Below, piece after piece: positions 16,590-24,927 of a stretch of DNA of 64,000 nucleotides. The notes beneath the pieces were generated by a model. The model did no database searches and was not told where the DNA came from. It saw nothing but the letters and a program-made list of their open reading frames with translations. This DNA is from DASPGQ01 sp035457705 (GTDB lineage: Bacteria; Acidobacteriota; Vicinamibacteria; Marinacidobacterales; SMYC01). The stretch covers positions 1-64,000 of the forward strand of contig DATIBD010000063.1 of the NCBI GenBank assembly GCA_035457705.1, in the 5' to 3' direction. Numbering within the stretch: position 1 is the stretch's first letter; the number at the start of each line of letters is the position of its first letter. A program made the translations under genes and the position numbers.

Positions 16590-17297
16590 GTGAGCCAGGC
16601 ATCCCGTGATTTCGTTCGGGTGGTCCTCGCCATCGTGGAAAAGGACATCCGCACCGAGCTGCGCACCAAGGAGATGGTCTCGTCGATGTTCGTGTTCGCG
16701 GCCCTCGTGCTTCTCGTTTTCAACTTCACGCTCGTGCTCGACCGGCAGCGGGCTCTGGAGCTCGGCCCGGGGGTGCTGTGGGTCGCCTTCGTCTTCGCTG
16801 GGACGCTGGGACTGAACCGCAGCTTCGCCGCCGAGGCCGAGACCCGGTGCATTCACGGCCTCATGCTCGCTCCCGCGGACCGAAGCGCCATCTACCTCGG
16901 AAAGCTCGTCTCCAATTCCGTTTTCATGTTCGCGACGGAGATCTTCATACTTCCGTTGTTCATGGTGCTCTTCAACGTGAGCTTATGGGAAGTCCTCTCT
17001 ATCGGGGACATGTTCCGCTTCGTCGTCGTTCTGCTGTTGGGAACGGTAGGCTATTCCGCGGTTGGCACGAGTCTGTCGGCGGTGGCGGCGAACACGTCGA
17101 TGCGCGAGGTGCTTCTTCCCGTCCTTCTGTTTCCCGCCGTGGTTCCCCTGGTGATCGGAGCCGCGGAGTCGACGCGACTCCTCTTCAACCCGGAGCCACT
17201 TTCGAGCCCCGGAACGTGGATCCGCGTCCTGATCGTATTCGCCGTGGTCTTCTTCGTCGTCTCCTGGCTCACTTTCGAATACGTGCTCGAAGAGTGA
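16590..17297 (+). CDS. ccmB: heme exporter membrane subunit CcmB
   Basis: A 235-residue membrane protein with six predicted helices, of CcmB length. The N-terminal RDFVRVVLAIVEKDIRTELRTKE motif and the FAGTLGLNRSFAAE block are typical. It pairs with the ATPase encoded 7 bases upstream. After its stop the strand switches: the next five or six genes run the other way and ccmC is found only at 21713. Confidence 0.85.
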   Translation: MSQASRDFVRVVLAIVEKDIRTELRTKEMVSSMFVFAALVLLVFNFTLVLDRQRALELGPGVLWVAFVFAGTLGLNRSFAAEAETRCIHGLMLAPADRSAIYLGKLVSNSVFMFATEIFILPLFMVLFNVSLWEVLSIGDMFRFVVVLLLGTVGYSAVGTSLSAVAANTSMREVLLPVLLFPAVVPLVIGAAESTRLLFNPEPLSSPGTWIRVLIVFAVVFFVVSWLTFEYVLEE

Positions 17298-17337
17298 GAG
17301 CTCGACTACGACTTCCAACGAAGGCTTCGGGCGAAAC

Positions 17338-17907
17338 CTAAGAGCTTCCGCTCAGAGCCGCGATCACTTCGTCGGCGTCTCTGCCCTCCGCCACCTGCGA
17401 CGCCGTTCGACCGAAGAAGTCCGTGGCGTTCGCGTTCGCGCCCGCCTCGAGCAGCGCCCGCGTCGCCTCGGCGTTTCTCCCCACGGCCGCGCGGATCAAT
17501 GGAGTCCACCCGATGTTGTCGGTGGCGTTTACGTCCGCGCCCGCCCCAACCAGGGCGGCGACGACTTCATTGTGTCCGAACTGAGCCGCATACATCAGGG
17601 CGGTTGCCCCCGCCCGGTCCTTGCGCTCTAGGTCCGCACCTCCGCCCACGAGCGCCTGGACGATTTCCGCGTTCCCTCGCATCGCTGCGTGGCTCACCGC
17701 CGGCATGCCCCCGTCAGAGATCGAGTTAACGTTGGCACCCGCCTGAATCAGACGGCGTACGTCCCTGAGCTGTCCGTCGCGAATCGCGTCCAGAAGCTCG
17801 TAGGAAGCCTCGTCGGTCTCCTGACTCTCCTCACTCTGGGCGACGAGCGCCGGAGCACAGAGAAGCGCCAAGACGAGGGCATAAGGTGTTGGCTTACGCA
17901 CTTTCAT
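17338..17907 (-). CDS. exported ankyrin-repeat protein
   Basis: A 189-residue protein with a signal peptide (ending ALVAQ near residue 24) and four to five ankyrin repeats, seen as GANVNSISDGGMPAVSHAA, GADLERKDRAGATALMYAA, GADVNATDNIGWTPLIRAA and GANANATDFFGRT. Ankyrin repeats bind other proteins; a periplasmic place is implied by the leader. It is convergent with ccmB (41-base gap) and is the last gene of the inverted block between ccmB and ccmC. Confidence 0.8.
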   Translation of the reverse strand: MKVRKPTPYALVLALLCAPALVAQSEESQETDEASYELLDAIRDGQLRDVRRLIQAGANVNSISDGGMPAVSHAAMRGNAEIVQALVGGGADLERKDRAGATALMYAAQFGHNEVVAALVGAGADVNATDNIGWTPLIRAAVGRNAEATRALLEAGANANATDFFGRTASQVAEGRDADEVIAALSGSS

Positions 17908-17928
17908 CCCTCCTGTTTCGGGTTGGAA

Positions 17929-18408
17929 TCATGGCACAGCGTCCTCCGCTTCGGCAAGGCCGGACCCCGCACCGAAACCGAGAGGATGTACGCGTCCGGT
18001 GATGCCATCCACGAGCATATGAAGGCGACTCCCCGGCGGCGACGACAGCGAGAGAATCCAGAAGGGCTTGTATACGATGCCGTTCTCGAAGAGCCTCCGG
18101 TCTCCACCTCGATGGGGGATCCGGGCAACGTGGCGTCGCACACGTTGACGGGCCTCGTCCTCGCCGACCGCGGCGGCGAGCACGTCCTCTTCCGCGACTT
18201 CGCGAGTCTCGGTCTGAAAGGGATCCGCGGTAGCCACGAGCCCTTTCCTCGCGTCGACGAGAAAGTGAACCTGGCGGCCTGGGGCACGAGATACGAACCA
18301 GTGATACGGATAGTACACTCGGAGCTCGGCCCGCGCGTTGGGGGACAGACGCTCGATCTCGTCCCTTCCAATCGCCCCTTCGAGGCTCGAGACCCATCGC
18401 CTACCCAT
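17929..18408 (-). CDS. conserved hypothetical protein coupled to the Na+/solute symporter
   Basis: A 159-residue soluble protein without recognised motifs. It has the segments RVYYPYHWFVSRAPGRQVHF and PFWILSLSSPPGSRLHMLVD, which look like two copies of a beta-rich unit ending in a 'VD...G' turn. The ATG directly follows the symporter stop (TGA then ATG), so it is probably made from the same mRNA. Function unknown. Confidence 0.5.
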   Translation of the reverse strand: MGRRWVSSLEGAIGRDEIERLSPNARAELRVYYPYHWFVSRAPGRQVHFLVDARKGLVATADPFQTETREVAEEDVLAAAVGEDEARQRVRRHVARIPHRGGDRRLFENGIVYKPFWILSLSSPPGSRLHMLVDGITGRVHPLGFGAGSGLAEAEDAVP

Positions 18409-20007
18409 TCACTTCTCTTTCCGGCTCCGCTTCGTGAGAAACGAAGCGATCTCTGCGGCCTCGGGTCTGAGAGCGAAGTCGGCCATCCCCAGCATCTCTC
18501 GGGGAATGGGTCCCAGGCGCGAGGCTTCTTCCATCGCGGCAACGATGTGGGGCGCTACCACTGAGATTCTTTGGGTCGCCAGGCTCACGACGACGATGGT
18601 CAAGCTCGATGCCAAGATTCCGGCGAACATGGGGTGGAGGGTCGTCGCGTCGGCGAGCTTTGCGACCTCCCAGCCGATCGATACGCTGGCGCCAGCCACC
18701 ATGGAGGCGATCGCGCCGGGCGTATTGGCCTTCTTCCACCATACGGCGCATATATAGGCGGGTGCGAAAGCACTTCCGAGTACCGACGTAGCGAATATTA
18801 CGATGAAGGCAACGGCGGGAGGCTCGACCAGCGCCACGAAGTATCCCACGATACCGATGGCCGCCACGAGTCCGCGGGACACGAGCACCATCTGCCGCTC
18901 CGATGCCCTCGGGTTCAGAAAGCGCTCATAGAGATCGCGTGACGCGATGGAGCCTGTCTGCAGGAGGAGCGAATCCGCCGTCGACATGATGGCCGCCATG
19001 ATCGCCGCCATCACGAGACCGGTGATCGCAGGTGGCAAGACGAATTGTGCCACGCGAAGAATGGCAAGCTCGGGGTCGACGAGCTCCGGGAGAATAACCA
19101 AAGCCAGGATGCCGACGAGATAGGGTGACGAGACGAACAGGAGATTCCAGAGCGTCGCGTAGGCGCCTGCCAGCCTTGCCGTTCCAGGACGGCTCATCGC
19201 CATGTGGCGGGTGACGACGTGGGGCCAGCCCATGTAGCCGACCGAAAAGACGAGGACCGCACCGAGCACGACACCCCATTGACCCTCGAATCCGAGTCCC
19301 TTCCCCCACACCGTAAGCAGAGTCGGATCGAGCTCGCCTATGGCCTGGTTGGCGCTGGAGAAGCCTCCCACATGGTAGAGCGAGGCAGCCAGGATCCAGA
19401 CCATGCCCACCAGCATGACCAGGCTCTGGAAAAAATCCGTATAGGCGACGGCAAGATAGCCACCGAGGAACGTATAGATGAGGATGATTCCCAGCGCTAT
19501 GGCAAGAGAAACAGGGTACGAGAGTCCGGTCACGAGCTCCATTCCCTTGCCGCCGGCAATGAACTGGGCGATAACGTAAAAGGACAGCAGAAAGACCGAA
19601 AGCGCCGAGGCGACGAGTCGGGTCACCGGTGAGGGATAGCGGTTCTCCAGATACTCGATCGAAGTGAGCGAGCCCATCATCTGAGAGAGCTTGCGCATGC
19701 GGCGCCCGATCACGCTCAGGTTCAGCACGCCGCCGCCGATGTCTCCGGCCGCATACCACAGGCCCCAGTAGCCCTGAGTGAAACCGAGCGCCCCGGCGCC
19801 GAGAAACATGTAGCCACTCATCGACGTGCTTTGCAGGGTGAGAGCGGTCACGAGAGGGCCAACCCTTCGACCTCCGAGAAGGAACCCCTCGAGATCCTCG
19901 TCTGCGCCCAGGCGCATCGCCCAGAAGCCTATTCCCAGTACGATGACGTAGTAGAGAACGAGAAAGAGAACGACCGTTAGGTTCACGATCTCGATCCGCG
20001 ATCCCAC
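18409..20007 (-). CDS. sodium:solute symporter (SSS/PutP-like)
   Basis: A 532-residue membrane protein with about 13 helices. Family signs are the N-terminal FLLGGRRVGPLVTALTLQSTSMSGYMFLG region (Na+ site helix), GGYLAVAYTDFFQSLVML, and ITGLVMAAIMAAIMSTADSLLL. It should import an organic solute (amino acid, acid or sugar) with Na+. The start overlaps the end of a tiny upstream membrane-protein gene, a layout shared with the second symporter of this window at 49883-51547. Confidence 0.85.
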   Translation of the reverse strand: MGSRIEIVNLTVVLFLVLYYVIVLGIGFWAMRLGADEDLEGFLLGGRRVGPLVTALTLQSTSMSGYMFLGAGALGFTQGYWGLWYAAGDIGGGVLNLSVIGRRMRKLSQMMGSLTSIEYLENRYPSPVTRLVASALSVFLLSFYVIAQFIAGGKGMELVTGLSYPVSLAIALGIILIYTFLGGYLAVAYTDFFQSLVMLVGMVWILAASLYHVGGFSSANQAIGELDPTLLTVWGKGLGFEGQWGVVLGAVLVFSVGYMGWPHVVTRHMAMSRPGTARLAGAYATLWNLLFVSSPYLVGILALVILPELVDPELAILRVAQFVLPPAITGLVMAAIMAAIMSTADSLLLQTGSIASRDLYERFLNPRASERQMVLVSRGLVAAIGIVGYFVALVEPPAVAFIVIFATSVLGSAFAPAYICAVWWKKANTPGAIASMVAGASVSIGWEVAKLADATTLHPMFAGILASSLTIVVVSLATQRISVVAPHIVAAMEEASRLGPIPREMLGMADFALRPEAAEIASFLTKRSRKEK

Positions 20008-20102
20008 TTACGCGTGGCGACGAGAAACACCACCGTGTAGACAATCCAGAGAGCGGGAAACCCGAAAAGGAGAAGGGTCGTGCTCGTGGGAAGACCGAAC
20101 AT
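19983..20102 (-). CDS. 39-residue membrane protein upstream of the symporter
   Basis: ATG at 20102 gives MFGLPTSTTLLLFGFPALW and one hydrophobic helix ending VVFLVATRKWDRGSRS. The stop lies 25 bases inside the symporter gene in another frame, so translation is likely coupled. Small one-helix partners of SSS transporters are known from other systems; whether this is such a subunit is an inference. A perfect TATAAT box lies at 20116-20111. Confidence 0.5.
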   Translation of the reverse strand: MFGLPTSTTLLLFGFPALWIVYTVVFLVATRKWDRGSRS

Positions 20103-20110
20103 GGTCGCTC

Positions 20111-20116
20111 ATTATA
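20111..20116 (-). promoter_or_regulatory. -10 box (TATAAT) of the symporter operon
   Basis: Perfect TATAAT on the minus strand, eight bases before the ATG at 20102, implying a leaderless or nearly leaderless mRNA. Confidence 0.45.
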
Positions 20117-20166
20117 AGCAGGTTGAGAGACAAAGAGGGCTCGGAAGTCCGAGCGTGCCGAGCGGT

Positions 20167-20382
20167 CTACTTCTTCGCGCGAGTTCCCTTGAGGTGTACC
20201 GCCACCACGACCCCCACGAGTAGAGTGGAGAACGTCGAGAGCGCCCGCACCGCCTCCTTCGCCTCGTCCCAGAGGACCAGCCCGTCGCGCGCCATCGCCA
20301 GCGCGACGGCGGTCGCGAGCAGAAAGAGGGTTGCCACCCCGAGCAGCCACAGAACCCCGCCGACCAGATCGTCGTTCTTCAA
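20167..20382 (-). CDS. small membrane protein, two helices
   Basis: A frame downstream of the MFS gene on the same strand. The TTG at 20382 gives 71 residues: KNDDLVGGVLWLLGVATLFL, a second hydrophobic helix FSTLLVGVVVAVHLKG, and a basic tail TRAKK. The frame is open further upstream within the MFS gene, so the start is uncertain. No family recognised. Confidence 0.4.
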   Translation of the reverse strand: MKNDDLVGGVLWLLGVATLFLLATAVALAMARDGLVLWDEAKEAVRALSTFSTLLVGVVVAVHLKGTRAKK

Positions 20383-20423
20383 TCGAACCTCGGTGAGAAA
20401 AACCGTCTCGCGCGAGCGAGACT

Positions 20424-21692
20424 CTAGATTTGAGTTGTTTCTTCCATGGTAGGGACGAGAACGGATTCTGTCAACGGGGCTCGCAGGGAGGGTAGGAACG
20501 CCGCAATGACAAAGGCGGCGAGGGCAAAGAGCGAGAGAAACACGTAGAGCCAATGAAGTTCTCCGGTTCGGCTAGAAACGGTGGAGACCAGAGCTACGGC
20601 GAGGGGCGCGGCACCGAAAGTCATCACGAACTTCACACCGAAAAACAAACCGTGGCGCCGCTCCGGAGTGTGGCGCGCCAGGAGCATGTTCTCCGCTGGC
20701 AGGGCCGAGGCGTTCGCCATCACCATGAGCGTGGCCACCACGACGAGCGGCAGTCCCGAGATCGAGGCGGCCACCCACAGCAAGGGCACCTGAAGAAGGA
20801 TGGCCCCCAAATAGACGGGCTTGAGCGGGTAGCGATCGGCAAGGTGCCCACCCATCACTTGCATGATACCCGCCGCCCCGTAGACGAGCGCGACGAGAAG
20901 CCCGATGCCGAATGCGCCTTCTTCGACGAGCCCGCCGTGGCGCTGCTCGAAGAGCTTGGGAAGCGATGTCTGCGTGGCGTGGAAAACGAGTCCCGCGAGA
21001 AACATGGTCGCGAGCAAGATGCCCACGACCCGTCGTCCGTCGGCCGATGGCTCGGAAGAATCCGCCCTCGGGGCCGGCCTCTCATCTCGGATGCGGCCCG
21101 AGGCGAGAAACGCGAAAAGCACCGCACCCGTCGCGCCGCAGACGAGCCCGGGGACGAGGAAGGCCGCGCGCCAACCGGCCAAGTCGACGAGCGAGCCCGA
21201 CACGATGCCTGCGAGCGCCGAGCCCGCCGAGCCAAAGATGCCGTTCACACCGAGGCTCTTGCCCGGTCGCGTCCTCGCGTGACGAACCAGCCAAGGAATC
21301 CCGACCGGATGATAGATGGACGCAAACAGACCAATCACGGCGAGGGACGCCATAATGGCCTCCGTAGAGCTCGAAAGGCCAGCGGCACAGCTCCCGGCTC
21401 CCATTCCGACGAAGAACACGGCCATCATCCTTGCCGATCCGATACGGTCGCCGAGAAGTCCGGCGGGGAGCGCGGCGAGGCCGACGAGGAGCGAGCCGAG
21501 CGTCCACAGCTCGATGAGCTCGTGAAACGGGCGTTCCCAGTCGCGCTCGAGGGCGAGCACGATCACAAAGTAGAAAGCCGTGCAGAAATGCACGTAGAGG
21601 TGCCCGAGGCAGGAGAAAACGATGGGCGCTCGATCGATGCGACTCACCCCGTGAGGTGCCGTGTCGGCATGACAGCGCTCCCTTCGGTGCAT
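20424..21692 (-). CDS. MFS transporter, fosmidomycin-resistance-like group
   Basis: A 422-residue protein with 12 predicted helices and the MFS loop pattern LPAGLLGDRIGSARMM between helices 2 and 3. The start region HLYVHFCTAFYFVIVLAL resembles the Fsr-like efflux group. The ATG at 21692 is immediately next to a TATACT on the same strand, so if that promoter is used the true start is more likely the GTG at 21647 (VSRIDRAPIVF), which still keeps the first helix. Divergent from ccmC with a 20-base gap. Confidence 0.75.
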   Translation of the reverse strand: MHRRERCHADTAPHGVSRIDRAPIVFSCLGHLYVHFCTAFYFVIVLALERDWERPFHELIELWTLGSLLVGLAALPAGLLGDRIGSARMMAVFFVGMGAGSCAAGLSSSTEAIMASLAVIGLFASIYHPVGIPWLVRHARTRPGKSLGVNGIFGSAGSALAGIVSGSLVDLAGWRAAFLVPGLVCGATGAVLFAFLASGRIRDERPAPRADSSEPSADGRRVVGILLATMFLAGLVFHATQTSLPKLFEQRHGGLVEEGAFGIGLLVALVYGAAGIMQVMGGHLADRYPLKPVYLGAILLQVPLLWVAASISGLPLVVVATLMVMANASALPAENMLLARHTPERRHGLFFGVKFVMTFGAAPLAVALVSTVSSRTGELHWLYVFLSLFALAAFVIAAFLPSLRAPLTESVLVPTMEETTQI

Positions 21693-21694
21693 AG

Positions 21695-21700
21695 TATAAT
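21695..21700 (+). promoter_or_regulatory. -10 box (TATAAT) of ccmC
   Basis: Perfect TATAAT twelve bases before the ccmC ATG (21713); the mRNA leader would be about six bases. The same 8 bases read as TATACT on the other strand, facing the MFS gene. Confidence 0.45.
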
Positions 21701-21712
21701 CCGCCGCAAAAC

Positions 21713-22396
21713 ATGAGGAAGCAGTATTCGAAGGTCCTGCCCTATGTCTGTTTCGTCAGTATGATCGTTGCCCTGTACGGCGCCTTCGTATATGCACCGA
21801 CCGAACGCACGATGGGCGACGTCCAGCGCATCTTCTATTTCCACGTAGCCAGCTGGTGGGTTGCCTTCGTCGCCTTCGCGGTAACTTTCGGAGCGAGCAT
21901 TCTGTATCTCTGGAAGGAAGACCGGCTCTTCGATGATGTGGCACTCGCGTCCACCGAGGTCGGTGTTCTATTCACCACGATCGGAATCACCATGGGTCCC
22001 ATCTGGGCGAAGTACGCCTGGGGCGTCTACTGGACCTGGGATCCGAGACTGACGACCGCTTTCGTGCTCTGGCTGATGTACATCGGCTATTTGATGTTGA
22101 GGCGCTACGTTCCCGATGAGACGAAGCGTGCCAAGCTCGCTTCGGTCGTCGCCATCATCGCGTTCGTCGATGTTCCCATAGTCTTCATGGCGATCTGGTT
22201 ATGGCGGACGCAGCATCCTTCGCCCGTCATCGTGGAGAGCGAGGGTTCCGGCCTTCACCCTCAGATGCGCCAGGCGCTGTACATGGCGTTCGCTGCGTTC
22301 TCCTGTCTGTATCTGTGGCTGGTGCAGAAACGGCTCGCCGTGGAAGACACCCGCCACGAAGTCGACCGATTGCATAAGGAGCTCGAGCTCGCATGA
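21713..22396 (+). CDS. ccmC: heme exporter protein CcmC
   Basis: A 227-residue membrane protein with six helices and the WWD motif KYAWGVYWTWDPRLTTAFVLW (around residues 102-122), flanked by the heme-ligand His in IFYFHVASWW and in the later periplasmic loop (RTQHPSPVI). CcmC loads heme onto CcmE. Its length matches CcmC and excludes the longer CcmF/CcsA types. It is separated from ccmAB by an inverted 4 kb block and followed, with an ATGA overlap, by ccmD. Confidence 0.9.
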   Translation: MRKQYSKVLPYVCFVSMIVALYGAFVYAPTERTMGDVQRIFYFHVASWWVAFVAFAVTFGASILYLWKEDRLFDDVALASTEVGVLFTTIGITMGPIWAKYAWGVYWTWDPRLTTAFVLWLMYIGYLMLRRYVPDETKRAKLASVVAIIAFVDVPIVFMAIWLWRTQHPSPVIVESEGSGLHPQMRQALYMAFAAFSCLYLWLVQKRLAVEDTRHEVDRLHKELELA

Positions 22397-22527
22397 GCTA
22401 CCTCTTTGCGGCCTACGCCGTCGTCTGGATTGCCCTCTTCACCTACGTGATGAACATCTCCTCCAAACAAAAAGTCCTCGACGAGGAGATGAAGACCCTC
22501 AAGAAGCTTCTCGAGCAGAAGAAATGA
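22393..22527 (+). CDS. ccmD: CcmD-like small membrane protein
   Basis: ATG at 22393 overlaps the ccmC stop by four bases. The 44-residue product has one membrane helix (YLFAAYAVVWIALFTYVM) followed by a basic/acidic helix KQKVLDEEMKTLKKLLEQKK, the layout of CcmD, which stabilises the CcmABC complex and is too short for many gene callers. The position after ccmC is the usual one. Confidence 0.8.
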   Translation: MSYLFAAYAVVWIALFTYVMNISSKQKVLDEEMKTLKKLLEQKK

Positions 22528-22549
22528 CGAGGAATGGAACGGCGCCATC

Positions 22550-23287
22550 ATGAGTCGACTGGAGGGCAAGGCCGCGCTCATTACCGGCGCGAGCCGGGGC
22601 CTGGGACGCGGGCTCGCTTCGGTTTTCGTTCGCGAGGGGGCTTCGGTCTTCCTCTGCGCCCGGAGTCACGACGCGCTCGCGCGGGCCGCGGGCGAGATCG
22701 AGCGATCGGCCGGACGCCAGGGCGCCGTCGCGTATTTCGGCGCGGACGTCGGCGACCCCGACGAGGCCCAAAGCTTGGTCGAAGCCGCCATCGAGCGCTT
22801 TCCGCATCTCACGATTCTCGTGAACAATGCGAGCATCCTCGGGCTCCGCACTCCCATCGTGAACGTGGATGTCCTCACCTGGGACGAGGTGCTTCGAGTC
22901 AACACTTCGAGTCTCTTCTACGTAACGCGACCGCTTCTGCCACACCTGATCGAGAAGGGCGAAGGCTCGATCATCAACGTGAGCTCGAGTGTGGGCCGCC
23001 GCGGCAAGCCCAACTGGGGCCCCTACGCCGTCTCCAAGTTCGGCCTCGAGGGTTTCACGCAGGTGCTGGCCGTCGAGCTCGAGCCTCATGGCATCCGCGT
23101 CAACAGCGTGAATCCGGGAGCCACTCGCACCGAGATGCGGGCAGACGCCTATCCCGACGAGGATCCGATGACGCTTCCAACTCCCGAGGACATCGCGGAA
23201 GTCTTCGTCCACCTCGCCTCGGACGAGTCGCGCTCGGTCACGGGGCAGGCACTCGAGGCGCGCGACTATTTGAAGACCAGGATCTGA
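22550..23287 (+). CDS. SDR-family oxidoreductase
   Basis: A 245-residue classical short-chain dehydrogenase. The cofactor motif is GASRGLGRG (residues 14-22), NNAS replaces the usual NNAG, and the catalytic set is Ser in NVSSSVG, Tyr-x-x-x-Lys in YAVSKFG. Closest in layout to 3-oxoacyl-reductase-like or glucose dehydrogenase-like proteins; substrate unknown. The end lacks the common NVDGG block. The next gene follows in three bases, so it is probably in one operon with the cupin. Confidence 0.8.
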   Translation: MSRLEGKAALITGASRGLGRGLASVFVREGASVFLCARSHDALARAAGEIERSAGRQGAVAYFGADVGDPDEAQSLVEAAIERFPHLTILVNNASILGLRTPIVNVDVLTWDEVLRVNTSSLFYVTRPLLPHLIEKGEGSIINVSSSVGRRGKPNWGPYAVSKFGLEGFTQVLAVELEPHGIRVNSVNPGATRTEMRADAYPDEDPMTLPTPEDIAEVFVHLASDESRSVTGQALEARDYLKTRI

Positions 23288-23289
23288 CC

Positions 23290-23616
23290 ATGGAGATTCG
23301 CACGATATTCGACGCCTGCCGTTTCTCGCCCGAGAAGATGCAGAAAGTGAGCCTTTTCTCGACGAACGAGATGTTTCTCGACGTCTACTGCCTCGAGCCC
23401 GGACAGGAACAGAGAGCGCACGCCCATGTCGCGTCTACGAAGGTGTACGTGGTCCTCGAAGGTCACGCCCGGCTGCACGTCGGCGACGAAGCCAAGGAGG
23501 TCGGGCCCGGCCAGGCCGTTCTCGCTCCCGCCGGGGAGCGTCACGGAGTCGAGAACCTCTCCGACGAGCGGCTCGTGCTTCTCGTCGCGCTGGCTCCGCC
23601 ACCCGAGCACGCCTGA
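23290..23616 (+). CDS. cupin-domain protein
   Basis: A 108-residue single cupin barrel. Motif 1 is PGQEQRAHAHVASTKVYVVLEG (metal His pair in HAH, with Lys/Tyr after) and motif 2 is PGQAVLAPAGERHGVENL with the second His. It binds a metal and probably a small ligand; enzymatic or binding function cannot be told. It starts three bases after the SDR stop. Confidence 0.75.
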   Translation: MEIRTIFDACRFSPEKMQKVSLFSTNEMFLDVYCLEPGQEQRAHAHVASTKVYVVLEGHARLHVGDEAKEVGPGQAVLAPAGERHGVENLSDERLVLLVALAPPPEHA

Positions 23617-23625
23617 AGGGCGGGC

Positions 23626-24927
23626 ATGACGACCGGAACGCGAGAGACCTTCGGCTCGCGGTTCGGATCGATCATGGTGCTGATTGGCGTAGCGGTCGGC
23701 CTCGCCAACGTGTGGCGTTTCCCGTACATGGCGGGAAGCTACGGTGGTGCGGCCTTCGTTGCCCTCTACATCCTGTTCGCGGTACTTCTGGGAATACCGG
23801 CCATCATGGCGGAGTGGACCCTCGGGCGGCTGACGCGTCAAGGAACCGCCGGGGCCTTCTCGTCGGTCGGCATGCCCGGCGGAGGAGCGATCGGATTCGT
23901 TCTGTTCTTCACGGTATTCATGGCCGAGTCCTATTACACCCTCGTCGTTGGCCAAGTGGCCTTCTACGCGTTCGAGACCGCTTTCGTCGGATCGGCTGGG
24001 GCTGACCCAGCGAGCTACTTCGACCACACTCTATCGGGCATCACGATGACGAACGTCTCCGTCACCGCACTCACGTTTCTCGCCATCGGGAGCGTGCTGT
24101 TCTTCGGGGTGCGGAAGGGCATCGAATGGGCTTCGCGGATCATCATGCCCCTCGTCTTTCTCGCTCTTCTCGTCGTCATCGCTCGCTCCGTGACTCTCGC
24201 GGGAGCGAGTGACGGCATTCGATTCTTCTTGCTTCCCGACTGGTCCAAGCTCAACGGACAAACGGCGCTCGCGGCGCTCGGTCAAGTGTTCTTCAGCTTG
24301 TCGCTCGGGGGCACGTTCTTTCTCGTTTACGGAAGTTACCTGCGCGACGACGAAGACATACCCGGAATGGCCATCGCGACAGCCGGGGGGGATCTCGCCG
24401 CTGCGCTGCTGGGTGGATTGGCGATTCTCCCTGCGGTCTTCGCGATGGGCGTCGAGCCCGACTCGGGCCCTTCGCTGCTGTTCATCACGCTTCCGGGAGT
24501 CTTCGCCGAGATGCCGGGAGGGGCGCTCATGGGCGGCCTCTTCTTCGGCGCGCTCTTTCTCGCCGCGTTCCTCTCGGCCATCGCAGCGATGGAAGTGCTC
24601 GTGGACGGCCTCCACCACTACTGCGGCTTCCGACGCGGGCGCGCTCTCGCCATTCTCATTATCGCCGACCTGCTCGTCGCGATGCCCTCGATGGCGAGCT
24701 CCGATATTCTCATGTGGAACGATCTCATCTGGGGATCTACGATGCAGCCCGTGGGGAGCGCCCTGACTCTCGTCGCCCTGGGATGGTTCGTGCAAAGGGG
24801 GCGCGTGCTCGAAGAGATACGCCGGGGCGCTTCCATTCCCATTGGCCGGTTCTGGATTTTCTGGATTCGCTGGATCGTGCCGGCCGCGATCGTGATCGTT
24901 CTGGTACACGGATGGACGTCGGGATGA
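23626..24927 (+). CDS. neurotransmitter:sodium symporter family transporter (LeuT-like)
   Basis: A 433-residue protein with 11-12 helices. The NSS signature is the broken first helix GVAVGLANVWRFPYMAGSYGGAAFV with the Na+ site and NVWRFP. It imports amino acids or related amines with Na+. The gene sits in a run of same-strand genes after the cupin (9-base gap) and overlaps the next SDR by ATGA, suggesting the imported compound is acted on by the two dehydrogenases; this link is an inference. Confidence 0.87.
   Translation: MTTGTRETFGSRFGSIMVLIGVAVGLANVWRFPYMAGSYGGAAFVALYILFAVLLGIPAIMAEWTLGRLTRQGTAGAFSSVGMPGGGAIGFVLFFTVFMAESYYTLVVGQVAFYAFETAFVGSAGADPASYFDHTLSGITMTNVSVTALTFLAIGSVLFFGVRKGIEWASRIIMPLVFLALLVVIARSVTLAGASDGIRFFLLPDWSKLNGQTALAALGQVFFSLSLGGTFFLVYGSYLRDDEDIPGMAIATAGGDLAAALLGGLAILPAVFAMGVEPDSGPSLLFITLPGVFAEMPGGALMGGLFFGALFLAAFLSAIAAMEVLVDGLHHYCGFRRGRALAILIIADLLVAMPSMASSDILMWNDLIWGSTMQPVGSALTLVALGWFVQRGRVLEEIRRGASIPIGRFWIFWIRWIVPAAIVIVLVHGWTSG

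Noticed and set aside
18926..20350. 474-codon minus-strand frame overlapping the symporter
   Set aside because: It is in another frame of the same strand as the SSS gene and has an Arg/Gly-rich shadow composition.
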